From: an uncultured Flavobacterium sp. | Lineage (GTDB): Bacteria > Bacteroidota > Bacteroidia > Flavobacteriales > Flavobacteriaceae | Direction: 5' to 3' | Length of the DNA stretch: 32,638 nt | Assembly: GCA_946479395.1 (NCBI GenBank) | Contig: CAMLFV010000003.1 | Location: forward strand, 1-32,638 | Part shown: positions 22,244 through 29,914 of the stretch, one piece after another | Layout of the letters: every line of letters begins with the position of its first letter | Numbering within the stretch: position 1 is the first letter of the stretch | Position numbers and translations under genes: made by a program | The notes under the pieces: model-generated | The model's input: only the letters and a program-made list of their open reading frames with translations | Database searches by the model: none | Told to the model about the DNA's origin: nothing

Positions 22244-22779
22244 TGCAGTACGTTTACATTCACGGTTTTGGTACCACAGGCGCAAACAGCAACAAGTTTA
22301 AAAAAATTTTGGCACACGCAACAACAAAAAATGCAAAAGCAATTGCGTTGGAATGGAACGAACATCAGCCTGATATTTTAGAACAACTGACTTTTCAACT
22401 TGATAACGAAATTAATTGGAACGAACCTATTTGTTTGATAGGATCATCAACCGGTGGAAATTTCACTTACCAGCTTTTAGAGCAATTTGCTGATAAAGAA
22501 CTATTGTTTGTACTGATAAATCCGCTGTTGAATGTAGAGCAACGAAAAATTGATAACTATAATTTCCCGATATTGCTGGCAAATCAATTAAAAAATCCGT
22601 CAGCAGATTTAGCCAACGGATTGATTCTTTTAGGTAAAAACGACGAAGTTTTAGATTACAATTATACCTACGAACGTTTGCATAAATTAAACAAAATTAT
22701 TTTAGGCGAATGGAATCACACCTTGAGTAATTTAGATACCGCCGAATTATTACGTTTTATTGATTCTGTAAACGAATAA
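22243..22779 (+). CDS. YqiA-type alpha/beta-hydrolase (esterase)
   Basis: Small cytoplasmic alpha/beta-hydrolase of 178 residues of the YqiA/YcfP (UPF0227) type. It shows the YIHGFG oxyanion motif at the N-terminus, nucleophile S69 in GSSTGG (67-72), an acid in LLGKNDEVLDY and the histidine in WNHTLSNLD. Members act as esterases on acyl-CoA or small esters; the substrate is unknown. The ATG shares a base with the lactamase stop (TAATG), so its translation depends on the lactamase message. Whether the pairing has functional meaning is unclear. Confidence 0.85.
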   Translation: MQYVYIHGFGTTGANSNKFKKILAHATTKNAKAIALEWNEHQPDILEQLTFQLDNEINWNEPICLIGSSTGGNFTYQLLEQFADKELLFVLINPLLNVEQRKIDNYNFPILLANQLKNPSADLANGLILLGKNDEVLDYNYTYERLHKLNKIILGEWNHTLSNLDTAELLRFIDSVNE

Positions 22780-22793
22780 ATTTAATTTAAACC

Positions 22794-22847
22794 ACATAGA
22801 AACATAGTTTTTTAATTTATATAAAATGGTTTTCTATGTTTCTATGT
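22794..22847. terminator. long inverted repeat between convergent genes
   Basis: Perfect 14-base arms ACATAGAAACATAG and CTATGTTTCTATGT separated by 26 AT-rich bases, between the esterase and the DinB-family gene. Placement suggests a bidirectional terminator or a dispersed repeat; the T run is not ideal. Confidence 0.55.
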
Positions 22848-22884
22848 AGTAAAATTTTAATGTGATTTTATGTTGTAAAAAATT

Positions 22885-23379
22885 TTACGCTTTATCATCT
22901 GCCGACGGACCGTAAATTCCCGGAACAGGAAGATCCAGCATACGCATATAAACCGTTAATTGTCCACGGTGGTGAATTAAATGGTTGGTTACAATAAAAC
23001 GCAACGCACCCGTTTTCGGCATAGAAGCAATTACGTGTTCACCTGCTTTTAATGCCCAATCTTCAAAAACAATTGTTTCATCCATTTGTTCAATGATTGC
23101 TTTGTTTTTTTCGAAATCACTTTCTAGTTTACTCAATAAATCTTCAACCGACGTTAATTTTGTAGGAATATAATCCACATGGAAATCAAAGGTTTCTTTG
23201 CTTAAAACAAAATCAACCCAGTTGTGCAGTTCGACAATATGATTTGTCAATTCGCCCAAAGTCATTGATTTTTCGTGTGGTTTGTAACCAAAACTCTCAT
23301 TGTTTAATCGGCTAATAATACGTTTTGTATTTCCTTTTTCGCGTTCTAATTCAATTAATAATGCTTTTTTAATGCTCAT
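22885..23379 (-). CDS. DinB-family protein
   Basis: Four-helix bundle protein of 164 residues of the DinB/YfiT-like type. The metal-binding histidines are readable as H47 in ELTNHIVELHNW and the NHLIHHRGQ motif (H133, H137), the most conserved segment of the family. Family members include thiol transferases and DNA-damage-inducible proteins of unknown activity; the specific role is not predictable. Short gap to the lipoprotein gene at 23404 (24 bases), same strand, so co-transcription is possible. Confidence 0.88.
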   Translation of the reverse strand: MSIKKALLIELEREKGNTKRIISRLNNESFGYKPHEKSMTLGELTNHIVELHNWVDFVLSKETFDFHVDYIPTKLTSVEDLLSKLESDFEKNKAIIEQMDETIVFEDWALKAGEHVIASMPKTGALRFIVTNHLIHHRGQLTVYMRMLDLPVPGIYGPSADDKA

Positions 23380-23403
23380 TTTATTTTGTTTTTATTGTTT
23401 AGT

Positions 23404-23898
23404 TTATTCAAATGGACAAGGTTCTGGATATCTAAAAAAGATTGCTGTATTTCCAAAATCAATTTTTAAATTAGAATGTTCAATTTCTTTTTTTCTATTA
23501 CTTAGATTAATCAAATAATTTGCAAGCTCTGTAAGTACTTTTGTTTCTTTAGATTCAAAATTCTGAACATACACTCGTTTTTTACTTTTTAGAAATTCAA
23601 ATTGATAATACAAACCATCTCTAACATACTCATTAATATATTCTTTTTTATAATTATTCTCTTTAATCGTATCTAAAAATTTATTGATTTTAATTTTTTC
23701 ATTATCATCAATCAAATAAAAATAAGCTTTTACTCTTGATGGATAATTCTTGGAAACAAAGACGGTATCGCCGGTAAATTTATATACTTTTAAATTCTCC
23801 ATTCCTGCATACCCAAAAACAAAATTTTCCTGCAGACGAACCTTTTCTTTTGTGCAAGAAACAAAAAGCAATATAAATGCAATACAAAGAAACCTCAT
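23404..23898 (-). CDS. small lipoprotein of unknown function
   Basis: Protein of 164 residues with a lipoprotein signal (FLCIAFILLFVSC, lipobox FVSC; cysteine at about 16). The mature part alternates strands and a lysine-rich helix (KIKINKFLDTIKENNYKKEY, then YYQFEFLKSKKRVYV) and is not recognised. The ATG at 23898 is chosen because the in-frame extension up to 23982 would place a perfect -7 box (23934-23941) inside the gene and lose the lipobox from its normal place. It lies upstream of, and in the same direction as, the DinB-family gene. AT content is higher than in its neighbours. Confidence 0.7.
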   Translation of the reverse strand: MRFLCIAFILLFVSCTKEKVRLQENFVFGYAGMENLKVYKFTGDTVFVSKNYPSRVKAYFYLIDDNEKIKINKFLDTIKENNYKKEYINEYVRDGLYYQFEFLKSKKRVYVQNFESKETKVLTELANYLINLSNRKKEIEHSNLKIDFGNTAIFFRYPEPCPFE

Positions 23899-23933
23899 GA
23901 AAGTTTTATTTAATTTTTGGGTTAGCACTATAT

Positions 23934-23941
23934 CAAAGATA
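23934..23941 (-). promoter_or_regulatory. -7 box for the lipoprotein gene
   Basis: TATCTTTG on the minus strand matches the flavobacterial -7 consensus exactly, 35 bases upstream of the ATG at 23898. Confidence 0.55.
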
Positions 23942-24046
23942 TAAAAATCAACTATGAACAGCTTAAAAATTAATCGCATCAAAAACTAAAAAAAGTTGTA
24001 ATTTTACCCACTGTAATTATTGACATCTAAATTATAGCAAAATATA

Positions 24047-25483
24047 ATGAAACATACTAAGATTAAAGATCTTTTAGCAGGGTCGAGTCTTTTACAAGAA
24101 GTAGTGGCGAAAGGCTGGGTGCGTACTTTTAGAAACAACCAGTTCATTGCGTTAAACGACGGATCTACCATTCATAACATACAATGCGTTTTAGAATTAG
24201 ACGCTTTTCCTGAAGAAACCATTAAACGTATTACAACCGGCGCGGCAATTAGCGTTAAAGGTACGTTGGTTGAAAGCCAAGGTAAAGGTCAAAAATACGA
24301 AATTCAAGCCAATACGTTGGAAATTTTAGGCGATTCTGATGCCGAGAAATATCCGATACAGCCTAAAAAACACTCGCTAGAATTTTTACGCGAAAATGCT
24401 CATTTACGCATTCGTACCAATATGTTTGGTGCTATTATGCGTGTGCGCAGTACGTTGGCTTACGCAGTGCACAAATACTTTCAAGACAACGGATTTTTCT
24501 ATGTAAACACGCCGATTATAACGGGATCTGATGCAGAAGGTGCCGGTGAAATGTTTCAGGTTACCGCGTTGCCTTTAGATGGTTCTGCTCCAAGAAATGA
24601 AGACGGAAGCATTAATTACAAAGAAGATTTCTTTGGCAAACACACCAACTTAACCGTTTCGGGTCAGTTAGAAGGCGAAGCGTATGCAATGGCATTGGGA
24701 TCGATCTATACATTCGGACCTACTTTCCGTGCAGAAAATTCAAATACATCGCGCCATTTAGCCGAGTTTTGGATGATTGAACCGGAAGTTGCCTTTAATA
24801 ATTTAGATGATAATATGGATTTGGCGGAAGATTTCATCAAATTCGTAATTAAATATACGGTTGAAAAATGCGAAGACGATTTATTGCATTTGGAAGCCAG
24901 ATTGATTGATGAAGAAAAATCGAAACCACAGGCAGATCGTTCAGAAATGACGTTGATGGAGAAATTGAGATTCGTTTTAGAAAACAATTTCAAACGTGTT
25001 TCTTACACCGAAGCCATCGATATTTTAAAAGGATCAAAACCAAACAAAAACAAAAAATTCCAGTATTTAATTGAAGAATGGGGTGCCGATTTACAAAGCG
25101 AGCACGAACGTTTCTTGGTTGAAAAACACTTTAAATGTCCGGTAATTTTGTTTGATTATCCTGCCAACATTAAATCGTTCTACATGCGTTTGAACGACGA
25201 TGGTAAAACGGTTCGTGCAATGGATATTTTATTCCCTGGAATTGGTGAAATTGTAGGCGGATCGCAACGTGAAGAACGCTACGATGTGTTGGTTGAGAAA
25301 ATGAAAGCCTTAAATATTCCCGAAGAAGAATTATGGTGGTACTTGGATACCCGCAAATTTGGATCGGCAGTTCACTCTGGATTTGGCTTAGGTTTTGAAC
25401 GTTTGGTATTGTTCGTAACAGGTATGACCAACATTCGCGACGTAATTCCGTTCCCAAGAACTCCGCAAAACGCAGAATTTTAA
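24047..25483 (+). CDS. asnS: asparaginyl-tRNA synthetase
   Basis: Class IIb synthetase of 478 residues that charges tRNA-Asn. The N-terminal OB-fold anticodon-binding domain (about 15-105) has [21 protein letters not shown]. The catalytic domain has motif 2 [25 protein letters not shown] and motif 3 [15 protein letters not shown], ending [17 protein letters not shown]. Length and layout are normal for Bacteroidota AsnRS. A near-consensus TAATTTTA lies about 40 bases upstream. rpoN follows 122 bases later with its own promoter. Confidence 0.97.
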   Translation: MKHTKIKDLLAGSSLLQEVVAKGWVRTFRNNQFIALNDGSTIHNIQCVLELDAFPEETIKRITTGAAISVKGTLVESQGKGQKYEIQANTLEILGDSDAEKYPIQPKKHSLEFLRENAHLRIRTNMFGAIMRVRSTLAYAVHKYFQDNGFFYVNTPIITGSDAEGAGEMFQVTALPLDGSAPRNEDGSINYKEDFFGKHTNLTVSGQLEGEAYAMALGSIYTFGPTFRAENSNTSRHLAEFWMIEPEVAFNNLDDNMDLAEDFIKFVIKYTVEKCEDDLLHLEARLIDEEKSKPQADRSEMTLMEKLRFVLENNFKRVSYTEAIDILKGSKPNKNKKFQYLIEEWGADLQSEHERFLVEKHFKCPVILFDYPANIKSFYMRLNDDGKTVRAMDILFPGIGEIVGGSQREERYDVLVEKMKALNIPEEELWWYLDTRKFGSAVHSGFGLGFERLVLFVTGMTNIRDVIPFPRTPQNAEF

Positions 25484-25512
25484 AAAATCTTTCACAGATT
25501 TTATAGCATATT

Positions 25513-25571
25513 AAGTTTGACACAACGCTAATTATTTGTTATTTTTGAATAAATTAGTTTGTGTCAAACTT
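25513..25571. promoter_or_regulatory. 13-bp inverted repeat bracketing the rpoN promoter
   Basis: AAGTTTGACACAA (25513-25525) and TTGTGTCAAACTT (25559-25571) are perfect inverted copies 33 bases apart. The left arm contains the -33 TTTG and the right arm lies just past the -7 box, at the expected transcript start. A T run follows the right arm, so an asnS terminator with a long loop is the alternative reading. Confidence 0.55.
25516..25547 (+). promoter_or_regulatory. rpoN promoter
   Basis: TTTG (25516-25519), a 20-base spacer and TATTTTTG (25540-25547) give a full match to the Bacteroidota pattern. The -7 box ends 58 bases before the rpoN ATG. Confidence 0.6.
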
Positions 25572-25605
25572 TTTTTATTACTAAAAGTTATAGGAGCATT
25601 ATAAA

Positions 25606-27069
25606 ATGTTAAAACAGAATTTACAGTTTAAATTATCGCAGAAATTATCGCCACAACAAATCCAATTAATGAAATTGATTCAATTGCCTACGCTTGCATT
25701 TGAACAACGTTTAAAAGAAGAATTGGTTGAAAATCCGGCGTTGGAATCTGGGAAAGATGAAGTGAACGATGCAGATGAGTTTCAGGATAATTCGAACGAA
25801 TTTGATGATTACGACAATGAGCACATCGACACAGATGACATCAATATTGATGATTATTTAAGCGATGACGAAATACCCGATTACAAGCTTAAAAGCAATA
25901 ATTATAGCGATGATGATGATGAAACCTTTATGCCGATTGAAGCGCAGATCAGTTTCCATCAAAACCTTATCGAACAATTAAACACCTTTATTTTAACCGA
26001 TGAAGAACGTACCATTGCTGAGTTTTTAATTGGCAGTATGGACGATATGGGTTACATTCGCCGCGATATACAGGATATTGTAGATGATATGGCGTTTACG
26101 CAGGGAATTTACGCAAGCGAAGAGCAGGTTAAAAGTATTTTAGAAAGTATTATCCATGAACTGGAGCCAAGCGGTGTAGGTGCGCGCGATTTGCAGGAAT
26201 GCCTGTTGTTGCAGCTGCACAGTAAAACGCCAAACGAATCAATAGATCTGGCAAAAGACATTATTGAAAATCAGTTTGAGGCTTTTACCAAAAAACATTA
26301 CGACAAGTTATTGCAGAAATACAACGTTTCACAATCGCAATTGCGTAAGGCTATTGATGAAATTGAAAAACTAAACCCAAAACCGGGCGGAAGTTTCTCT
26401 GGAAGTTCTCGTGCTGTTGAACATATCATTCCCGATTTTACCGTAAAAGTTGATGATGGCGAAATAGAACTGCATTTAAACAGCCGTAACGCTCCGGAAC
26501 TGCACGTTTCTAAAGATTATCAGGAAATGCTGCAAACGTATAAAGAAGCTAATGAAAAATCGTCGGCTCAAAAAGATGCAGTACAGTTCATCAAGCAAAA
26601 ATTAGATGGTGCCAAATGGTTTATCGATGCCATTAAACAGCGTCAGGAAACGCTTTTTGTTACCATGAGTGCCATTATCGAATATCAAAAAGAATATTTT
26701 TTAGAGGGCGAAGAAACAAAAATCCGTCCGATGATTTTAAAGGATATTGCCGATATGGTTGGTTTGGATATTTCTACCATTTCGCGTGTTGCCAACAGCA
26801 AATATGTTGATACACCTTATGGAACCAAATTGATTAAGGAATTCTTTTCTGAAGCCATGACCAATGATCAGGGCGAAGAAGTTTCTACCATTGAAATTAA
26901 AAAAATTCTGCAAAACATTATTGCCGACGAAGACAAGCAAAAACCGTTACCAGACGATAAACTGGCTGAAATGCTTAAGGAAAAAGGCTACCCTATTGCA
27001 CGCAGAACCGTTGCAAAATACCGCGAGCAGTTAGATATTCCGGTAGCAAGAATGCGCAAAAAGATTTAA
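25606..27069 (+). CDS. rpoN: RNA polymerase sigma-54 factor
   Basis: Protein of 487 residues. The Gln/Leu-rich activator-contact region I is at 1-50 (FKLSQKLSPQQIQLMKLIQL). A very acidic region II follows (about 50-105, many Asp), then the core-binding domain with GVGARDLQECLLLQL and the DNA-binding domain with the helix-turn-helix ADMVGLDISTISRVANSKY. The RpoN box is ARRTVAKYREQL near the end. It directs transcription from -24/-12 promoters with AAA+ activators, none of which is in this window. The stop overlaps the next ATG (TAATG). The upstream inverted repeat suggests regulation. Confidence 0.97.
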   Translation: MLKQNLQFKLSQKLSPQQIQLMKLIQLPTLAFEQRLKEELVENPALESGKDEVNDADEFQDNSNEFDDYDNEHIDTDDINIDDYLSDDEIPDYKLKSNNYSDDDDETFMPIEAQISFHQNLIEQLNTFILTDEERTIAEFLIGSMDDMGYIRRDIQDIVDDMAFTQGIYASEEQVKSILESIIHELEPSGVGARDLQECLLLQLHSKTPNESIDLAKDIIENQFEAFTKKHYDKLLQKYNVSQSQLRKAIDEIEKLNPKPGGSFSGSSRAVEHIIPDFTVKVDDGEIELHLNSRNAPELHVSKDYQEMLQTYKEANEKSSAQKDAVQFIKQKLDGAKWFIDAIKQRQETLFVTMSAIIEYQKEYFLEGEETKIRPMILKDIADMVGLDISTISRVANSKYVDTPYGTKLIKEFFSEAMTNDQGEEVSTIEIKKILQNIIADEDKQKPLPDDKLAEMLKEKGYPIARRTVAKYREQLDIPVARMRKKI

Positions 27070-27674
27070 TGAAGTATTTTTTTAAAATAATATCTTACAT
27101 ATTCCATCCTGTTTTTATTCCAACAATAATCACAGGATGTTTTTACTTATTAAATGCCGATTTTTTTATTCCCATTGAACGATATTTAGCAACAGGTCAG
27201 GCTTTTTTAATGACTTTTCTGCTACCTGTGTGTATTTACTATTTTTTGAAATCACTGGGATTGCTAAAATCATCGGTAATGATTAAAAACCTTCGCGAAC
27301 GCAGTGCCCCTATGTTTTTAAATATCGTAATTATAAACATTCTTATTTTTAAAATCTGGGAAAACGCCTCTAATTCCTCTTTAAAAGTATTTTTTATAGG
27401 CTACTGTATTTCTTACAGCATTTTATTCTTCGGCATATTGTTAAAGCGTAAATACAGTGTACACGTAGCAAGTGTTTGTAGTGCCATTCCGCTATTTGTA
27501 AACCAAACTACCACCTATTATTTAAACCCGTTTTATATTTTACCGGCGTTATTGATTATTATCGGTTTGGTAGCATCATCACGCTTATATTTAAGGGCAC
27601 ATACTAATGTAGAAATTATTGTTGGTGCTTTGATTGGCTTTGTACCGTCGTTTATATTGTTTTATAAGATGTAA
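27069..27674 (+). CDS. divergent PAP2-like membrane protein
   Basis: Polytopic membrane protein of 201 residues with about six helices, coupled to rpoN by TAATG. Weak but ordered traces of the PAP2 (type 2 phosphatidic acid phosphatase) signature can be read: KNLRERSAP for KxxxxxxRP, YSVHVAS for PSGH, and SSRLYLRAHTNVEIIVGALIG for SRx5Hx3D, with Glu in place of Asp. Conserved Arg and His of the third motif are kept, but the first two motifs are degraded, so phosphatase activity is uncertain. The gene after rpoN is a similar membrane protein in other flavobacteria, from memory. Confidence 0.65.
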   Translation: MKYFFKIISYIFHPVFIPTIITGCFYLLNADFFIPIERYLATGQAFLMTFLLPVCIYYFLKSLGLLKSSVMIKNLRERSAPMFLNIVIINILIFKIWENASNSSLKVFFIGYCISYSILFFGILLKRKYSVHVASVCSAIPLFVNQTTTYYLNPFYILPALLIIIGLVASSRLYLRAHTNVEIIVGALIGFVPSFILFYKM

Positions 27675-27681
27675 GCTTTTG

Positions 27682-27713
27682 CCACAGATTTTTTTTACCA
27701 CAGATGCACAGAT
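27682..27713 (+). repeat. short CCACAGAT direct repeats
   Basis: CCACAGAT occurs at 27682-27689 and 27698-27705, with GCACAGAT directly after at 27706-27713. It lies just past the PAP2-like stop and next to a larger repeat. Confidence 0.5.
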
Positions 27714-27730
27714 CTATTAGATTATCACTG

Positions 27731-27813
27731 TGTTATTCTGAACGGAGTGAAGAATCTCAAAAGATTGCTTTGCCAGTTCGCTATCGCTCTTGCCCTCCTT
27801 TAGTAGGAATAAC
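27731..27813. repeat. intergenic repeat family 2, copy 1
   Basis: About 83-base element starting TGTTATTCTGAACGGAGTGA and ending TAGTAGGAATAAC, whose ends are inverted (TTATTCTGA-like and GGAATAAC). It contains GCCAGTTCGCTAT in the middle. A close copy is at 32391-32470. It lies 16 bases downstream of the stop of the minus-strand gene at 27830. Confidence 0.8.
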
Positions 27814-27829
27814 AAATATCAATAGGAAT

Positions 27830-28525
27830 CTACAAAATATAAAACATCAACCCTACATTTAGCATGTTTATATGGCTTGCGGTATCAATCGTATTTTTAT
27901 TGTATAAAGGTTTGAAACCGTAATAGCCGTATAAATTCCAGGTGTTGAAACCGGCTGAAATATAAACTCCTAAATTAGACCTTGACAACAAATCGCTGTT
28001 TTTAAAGCTGTGATTTCCTAAAACGCCTTCGTACTTTGAAGTGGAATTCAACAAATAACTGTATTTAACTCCGGTGTAAACACGCCAGAATTTATGCGAA
28101 TGTACTTTTGAATTACGCCAGCGGATTTCGAGTGGGATTTCGATATACGACAATTTCTGTACATTTTTTTCACGATCGTTATCAATTTCAAAAGTAATGG
28201 GATCGTTATCAATCAATGCCATATTGTGTCGCAAATTATAAAATGCAAAACCAACACCTGGAGCAATTGCAACTGTCCGCTGCTTATTGATCGGAAAATC
28301 GCGCAGAAAACCAAAATTCGTTCCTATGGAAATAGAGTTCGTAGAGAAATTCTGAGGTTGTTTCATCATTAAAGTATGCGTTACACCCACATAAAACTGA
28401 TCTTCACGATAAAAAGGATCGGTTACTTTTATGGTTCTGTCCAACGCCGGCAAACTATCAATTGCCTGCGAAAATGTTTTTACAGAAACCAAAAGTATCA
28501 ATATGCTAAAAAAAACTTTCATCAT
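27830..28525 (-). CDS. outer-membrane beta-barrel protein (porin-family/PorT-like)
   Basis: Protein of 231 residues with a signal peptide (VFFSILILLVSVKTFS, then QAID). About ten amphipathic strands follow, for example QFYVGVTHTLMM, SISIGTNFGFLRDF, VAIAPGVGFAFYNL, LSYIEIPLEIRWRN, RVYTGVKYSYLL and the closing INMLNVGLMFYIL. The IEIPLEIRWR strand is typical of the PorT/OMP_b-brl_2 barrels of Bacteroidota. Whether it is the gliding/type IX secretion protein PorT (SprT) or a general porin-like protein cannot be decided. The start could be either of two adjacent ATGs. It follows DUF3078 on the same strand after a 138-base gap holding a repeat. Confidence 0.75.
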   Translation of the reverse strand: MMKVFFSILILLVSVKTFSQAIDSLPALDRTIKVTDPFYREDQFYVGVTHTLMMKQPQNFSTNSISIGTNFGFLRDFPINKQRTVAIAPGVGFAFYNLRHNMALIDNDPITFEIDNDREKNVQKLSYIEIPLEIRWRNSKVHSHKFWRVYTGVKYSYLLNSTSKYEGVLGNHSFKNSDLLSRSNLGVYISAGFNTWNLYGYYGFKPLYNKNTIDTASHINMLNVGLMFYIL

Positions 28526-28576
28526 CTACAAATTATTAAAACAGTAACATCCAATCGCAAAAAATATATTTATACT

Positions 28577-28648
28577 CGTCAGTTCGAGCTTGTCGAGAAC
28601 ACAACTTCTCGATACACTTCATTACATTACGCTACTCGAAGTGACGAC
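28577..28648. repeat. intergenic repeat family 1, copy C (inverted)
   Basis: Reverse-orientation copy of the element at 6401-6469, reading CGTCAGTTCGAGCTTGTCGA at the left and TACTCGAAGTGACGAC at the right. It lies 15 bases past the DUF3078 stop codon. Confidence 0.8.
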
Positions 28649-28663
28649 AAAAACAGATCAGTA

Positions 28664-29914
28664 CTAAAAATTATAAACCAAACCAACACTTAACAACTGT
28701 TTAAACTGCACGCGCGGACCCTCGGTAATCTGTGTTCCCTTTACGTCGCGTTTGTTCTTAATATCGTCATCATAAATCAAATGTCCGCCCAAAGTTGCTT
28801 TAATTAAACTGTTTACCTTCATTTCTAACTGCAACTGCCAATCTACATCAACATTTCCAAAGTTATTTAGATAATCGGTATAAAGCGTCAGGTTGTTTTT
28901 AAGATTAACGTTTTTCATGATCGATTTATTCCATTCGCTGGTAAACAAAAAACCTAATTCGTTTCTCGATTTTTTTCCGGCTCTTAACAAATTTCCATTT
29001 TCATCAAAAACACCGCCTTCTAAACCAAATTCACCTTTATTAGCCAAAGTATCGTCTAACACCAACGTAGATTTCAAGGTAAGCGGCGAAATATAGGCTT
29101 TAAAGTTGTTTTTGAAATATTCTGAACCGATACCCGCAAAAAGATACGCTGGTGCAAATGCGCGCGAAATTGGATCTTCTACGTTTGGATACGCGTAACC
29201 GTTTGCCATTTGGGTATTCAGCGTCATTTTTGCAGAATAATACCAGTTAGATTTTACCGATGTTTTGTAACCGAAAGAGGAATTGATGTTTAAAACGTCG
29301 TCGGTTTTACGCAATTCCAGATTTTCCTGTTTATTTAAACCGTAACGCACTTTTAATTCGTTTAACCAAACCGTTCGTCCTTTTTCATATTTTCGAGTGA
29401 AATCGCCTTTTACGATGCCTGAAACAGAGCTAAAACCTCCGGCATTCCAGTTAGAGAATGTTCCTTGATTGATATCTAATCCTAAACTGTTCGTTTTTTT
29501 CCAGAAACTGACTTCGGAACGAATCGGCGACAAGGCATCATACGGAATCTGAAAGTTCGATCGCGGCATTCTATCGTATACAAATCCGGTTGGTTTTGAT
29601 ATTAAAAAGTACGCCAGATCGGTATTTTTGTTGCGTTTGGTAACTTCGAAGGTTGACACAACAACCTGTTGCACATCGCTCGATTTTAAATTCATAAGTA
29701 CCGAATCTTGCAAAACCATTTTAGGTTCAACCGTAATTGGTCGTAAAAAAATAGTGTCGTTTCTTTTTACCAACGTATCAAAAACCGAAAACTGCGTTCT
29801 ATAAAAAGTATTTACATCTGTACTTGTTTTTTTTATCTGCAAAGAATCTAACGGTTGCGAGAAACCAACTGTCGATAATAACATAAAAAAAACAACAATC
29901 TTAAATTTAAACAT
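28664..29914 (-). CDS. DUF3078 outer-membrane protein
   Basis: Protein of 416 residues with a signal peptide (VVFFMLLSTVGFS, then QPLD). An N-terminal region of about 130 residues precedes a large beta-barrel-like domain that opens with FWKKTNSLGLDINQGTFSNW and NAGGFSSVSG, the hallmark of DUF3078, and ends in LLSVGLVYNF with a terminal Phe as in many outer-membrane proteins. Function unknown. It overlaps dxs by 8 bases (29907-29914), so it is translationally coupled to isoprenoid synthesis, a pairing found in other flavobacteria. Confidence 0.85.
   Translation of the reverse strand: MFKFKIVVFFMLLSTVGFSQPLDSLQIKKTSTDVNTFYRTQFSVFDTLVKRNDTIFLRPITVEPKMVLQDSVLMNLKSSDVQQVVVSTFEVTKRNKNTDLAYFLISKPTGFVYDRMPRSNFQIPYDALSPIRSEVSFWKKTNSLGLDINQGTFSNWNAGGFSSVSGIVKGDFTRKYEKGRTVWLNELKVRYGLNKQENLELRKTDDVLNINSSFGYKTSVKSNWYYSAKMTLNTQMANGYAYPNVEDPISRAFAPAYLFAGIGSEYFKNNFKAYISPLTLKSTLVLDDTLANKGEFGLEGGVFDENGNLLRAGKKSRNELGFLFTSEWNKSIMKNVNLKNNLTLYTDYLNNFGNVDVDWQLQLEMKVNSLIKATLGGHLIYDDDIKNKRDVKGTQITEGPRVQFKQLLSVGLVYNF

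Noticed and set aside
22794..22847. Inverted repeat considered as an insertion-sequence end pair
   Set aside because: Only 26 bases lie between the arms, with no target duplication or transposase; a terminator or dispersed hairpin fits better.
20303..23379. Caspase-like, DUF3060, lactamase and DinB genes considered as one defence island
   Set aside because: They have separate promoters and terminators and mixed strands, and no nuclease, NTPase or integrase is present; nothing ties them together.
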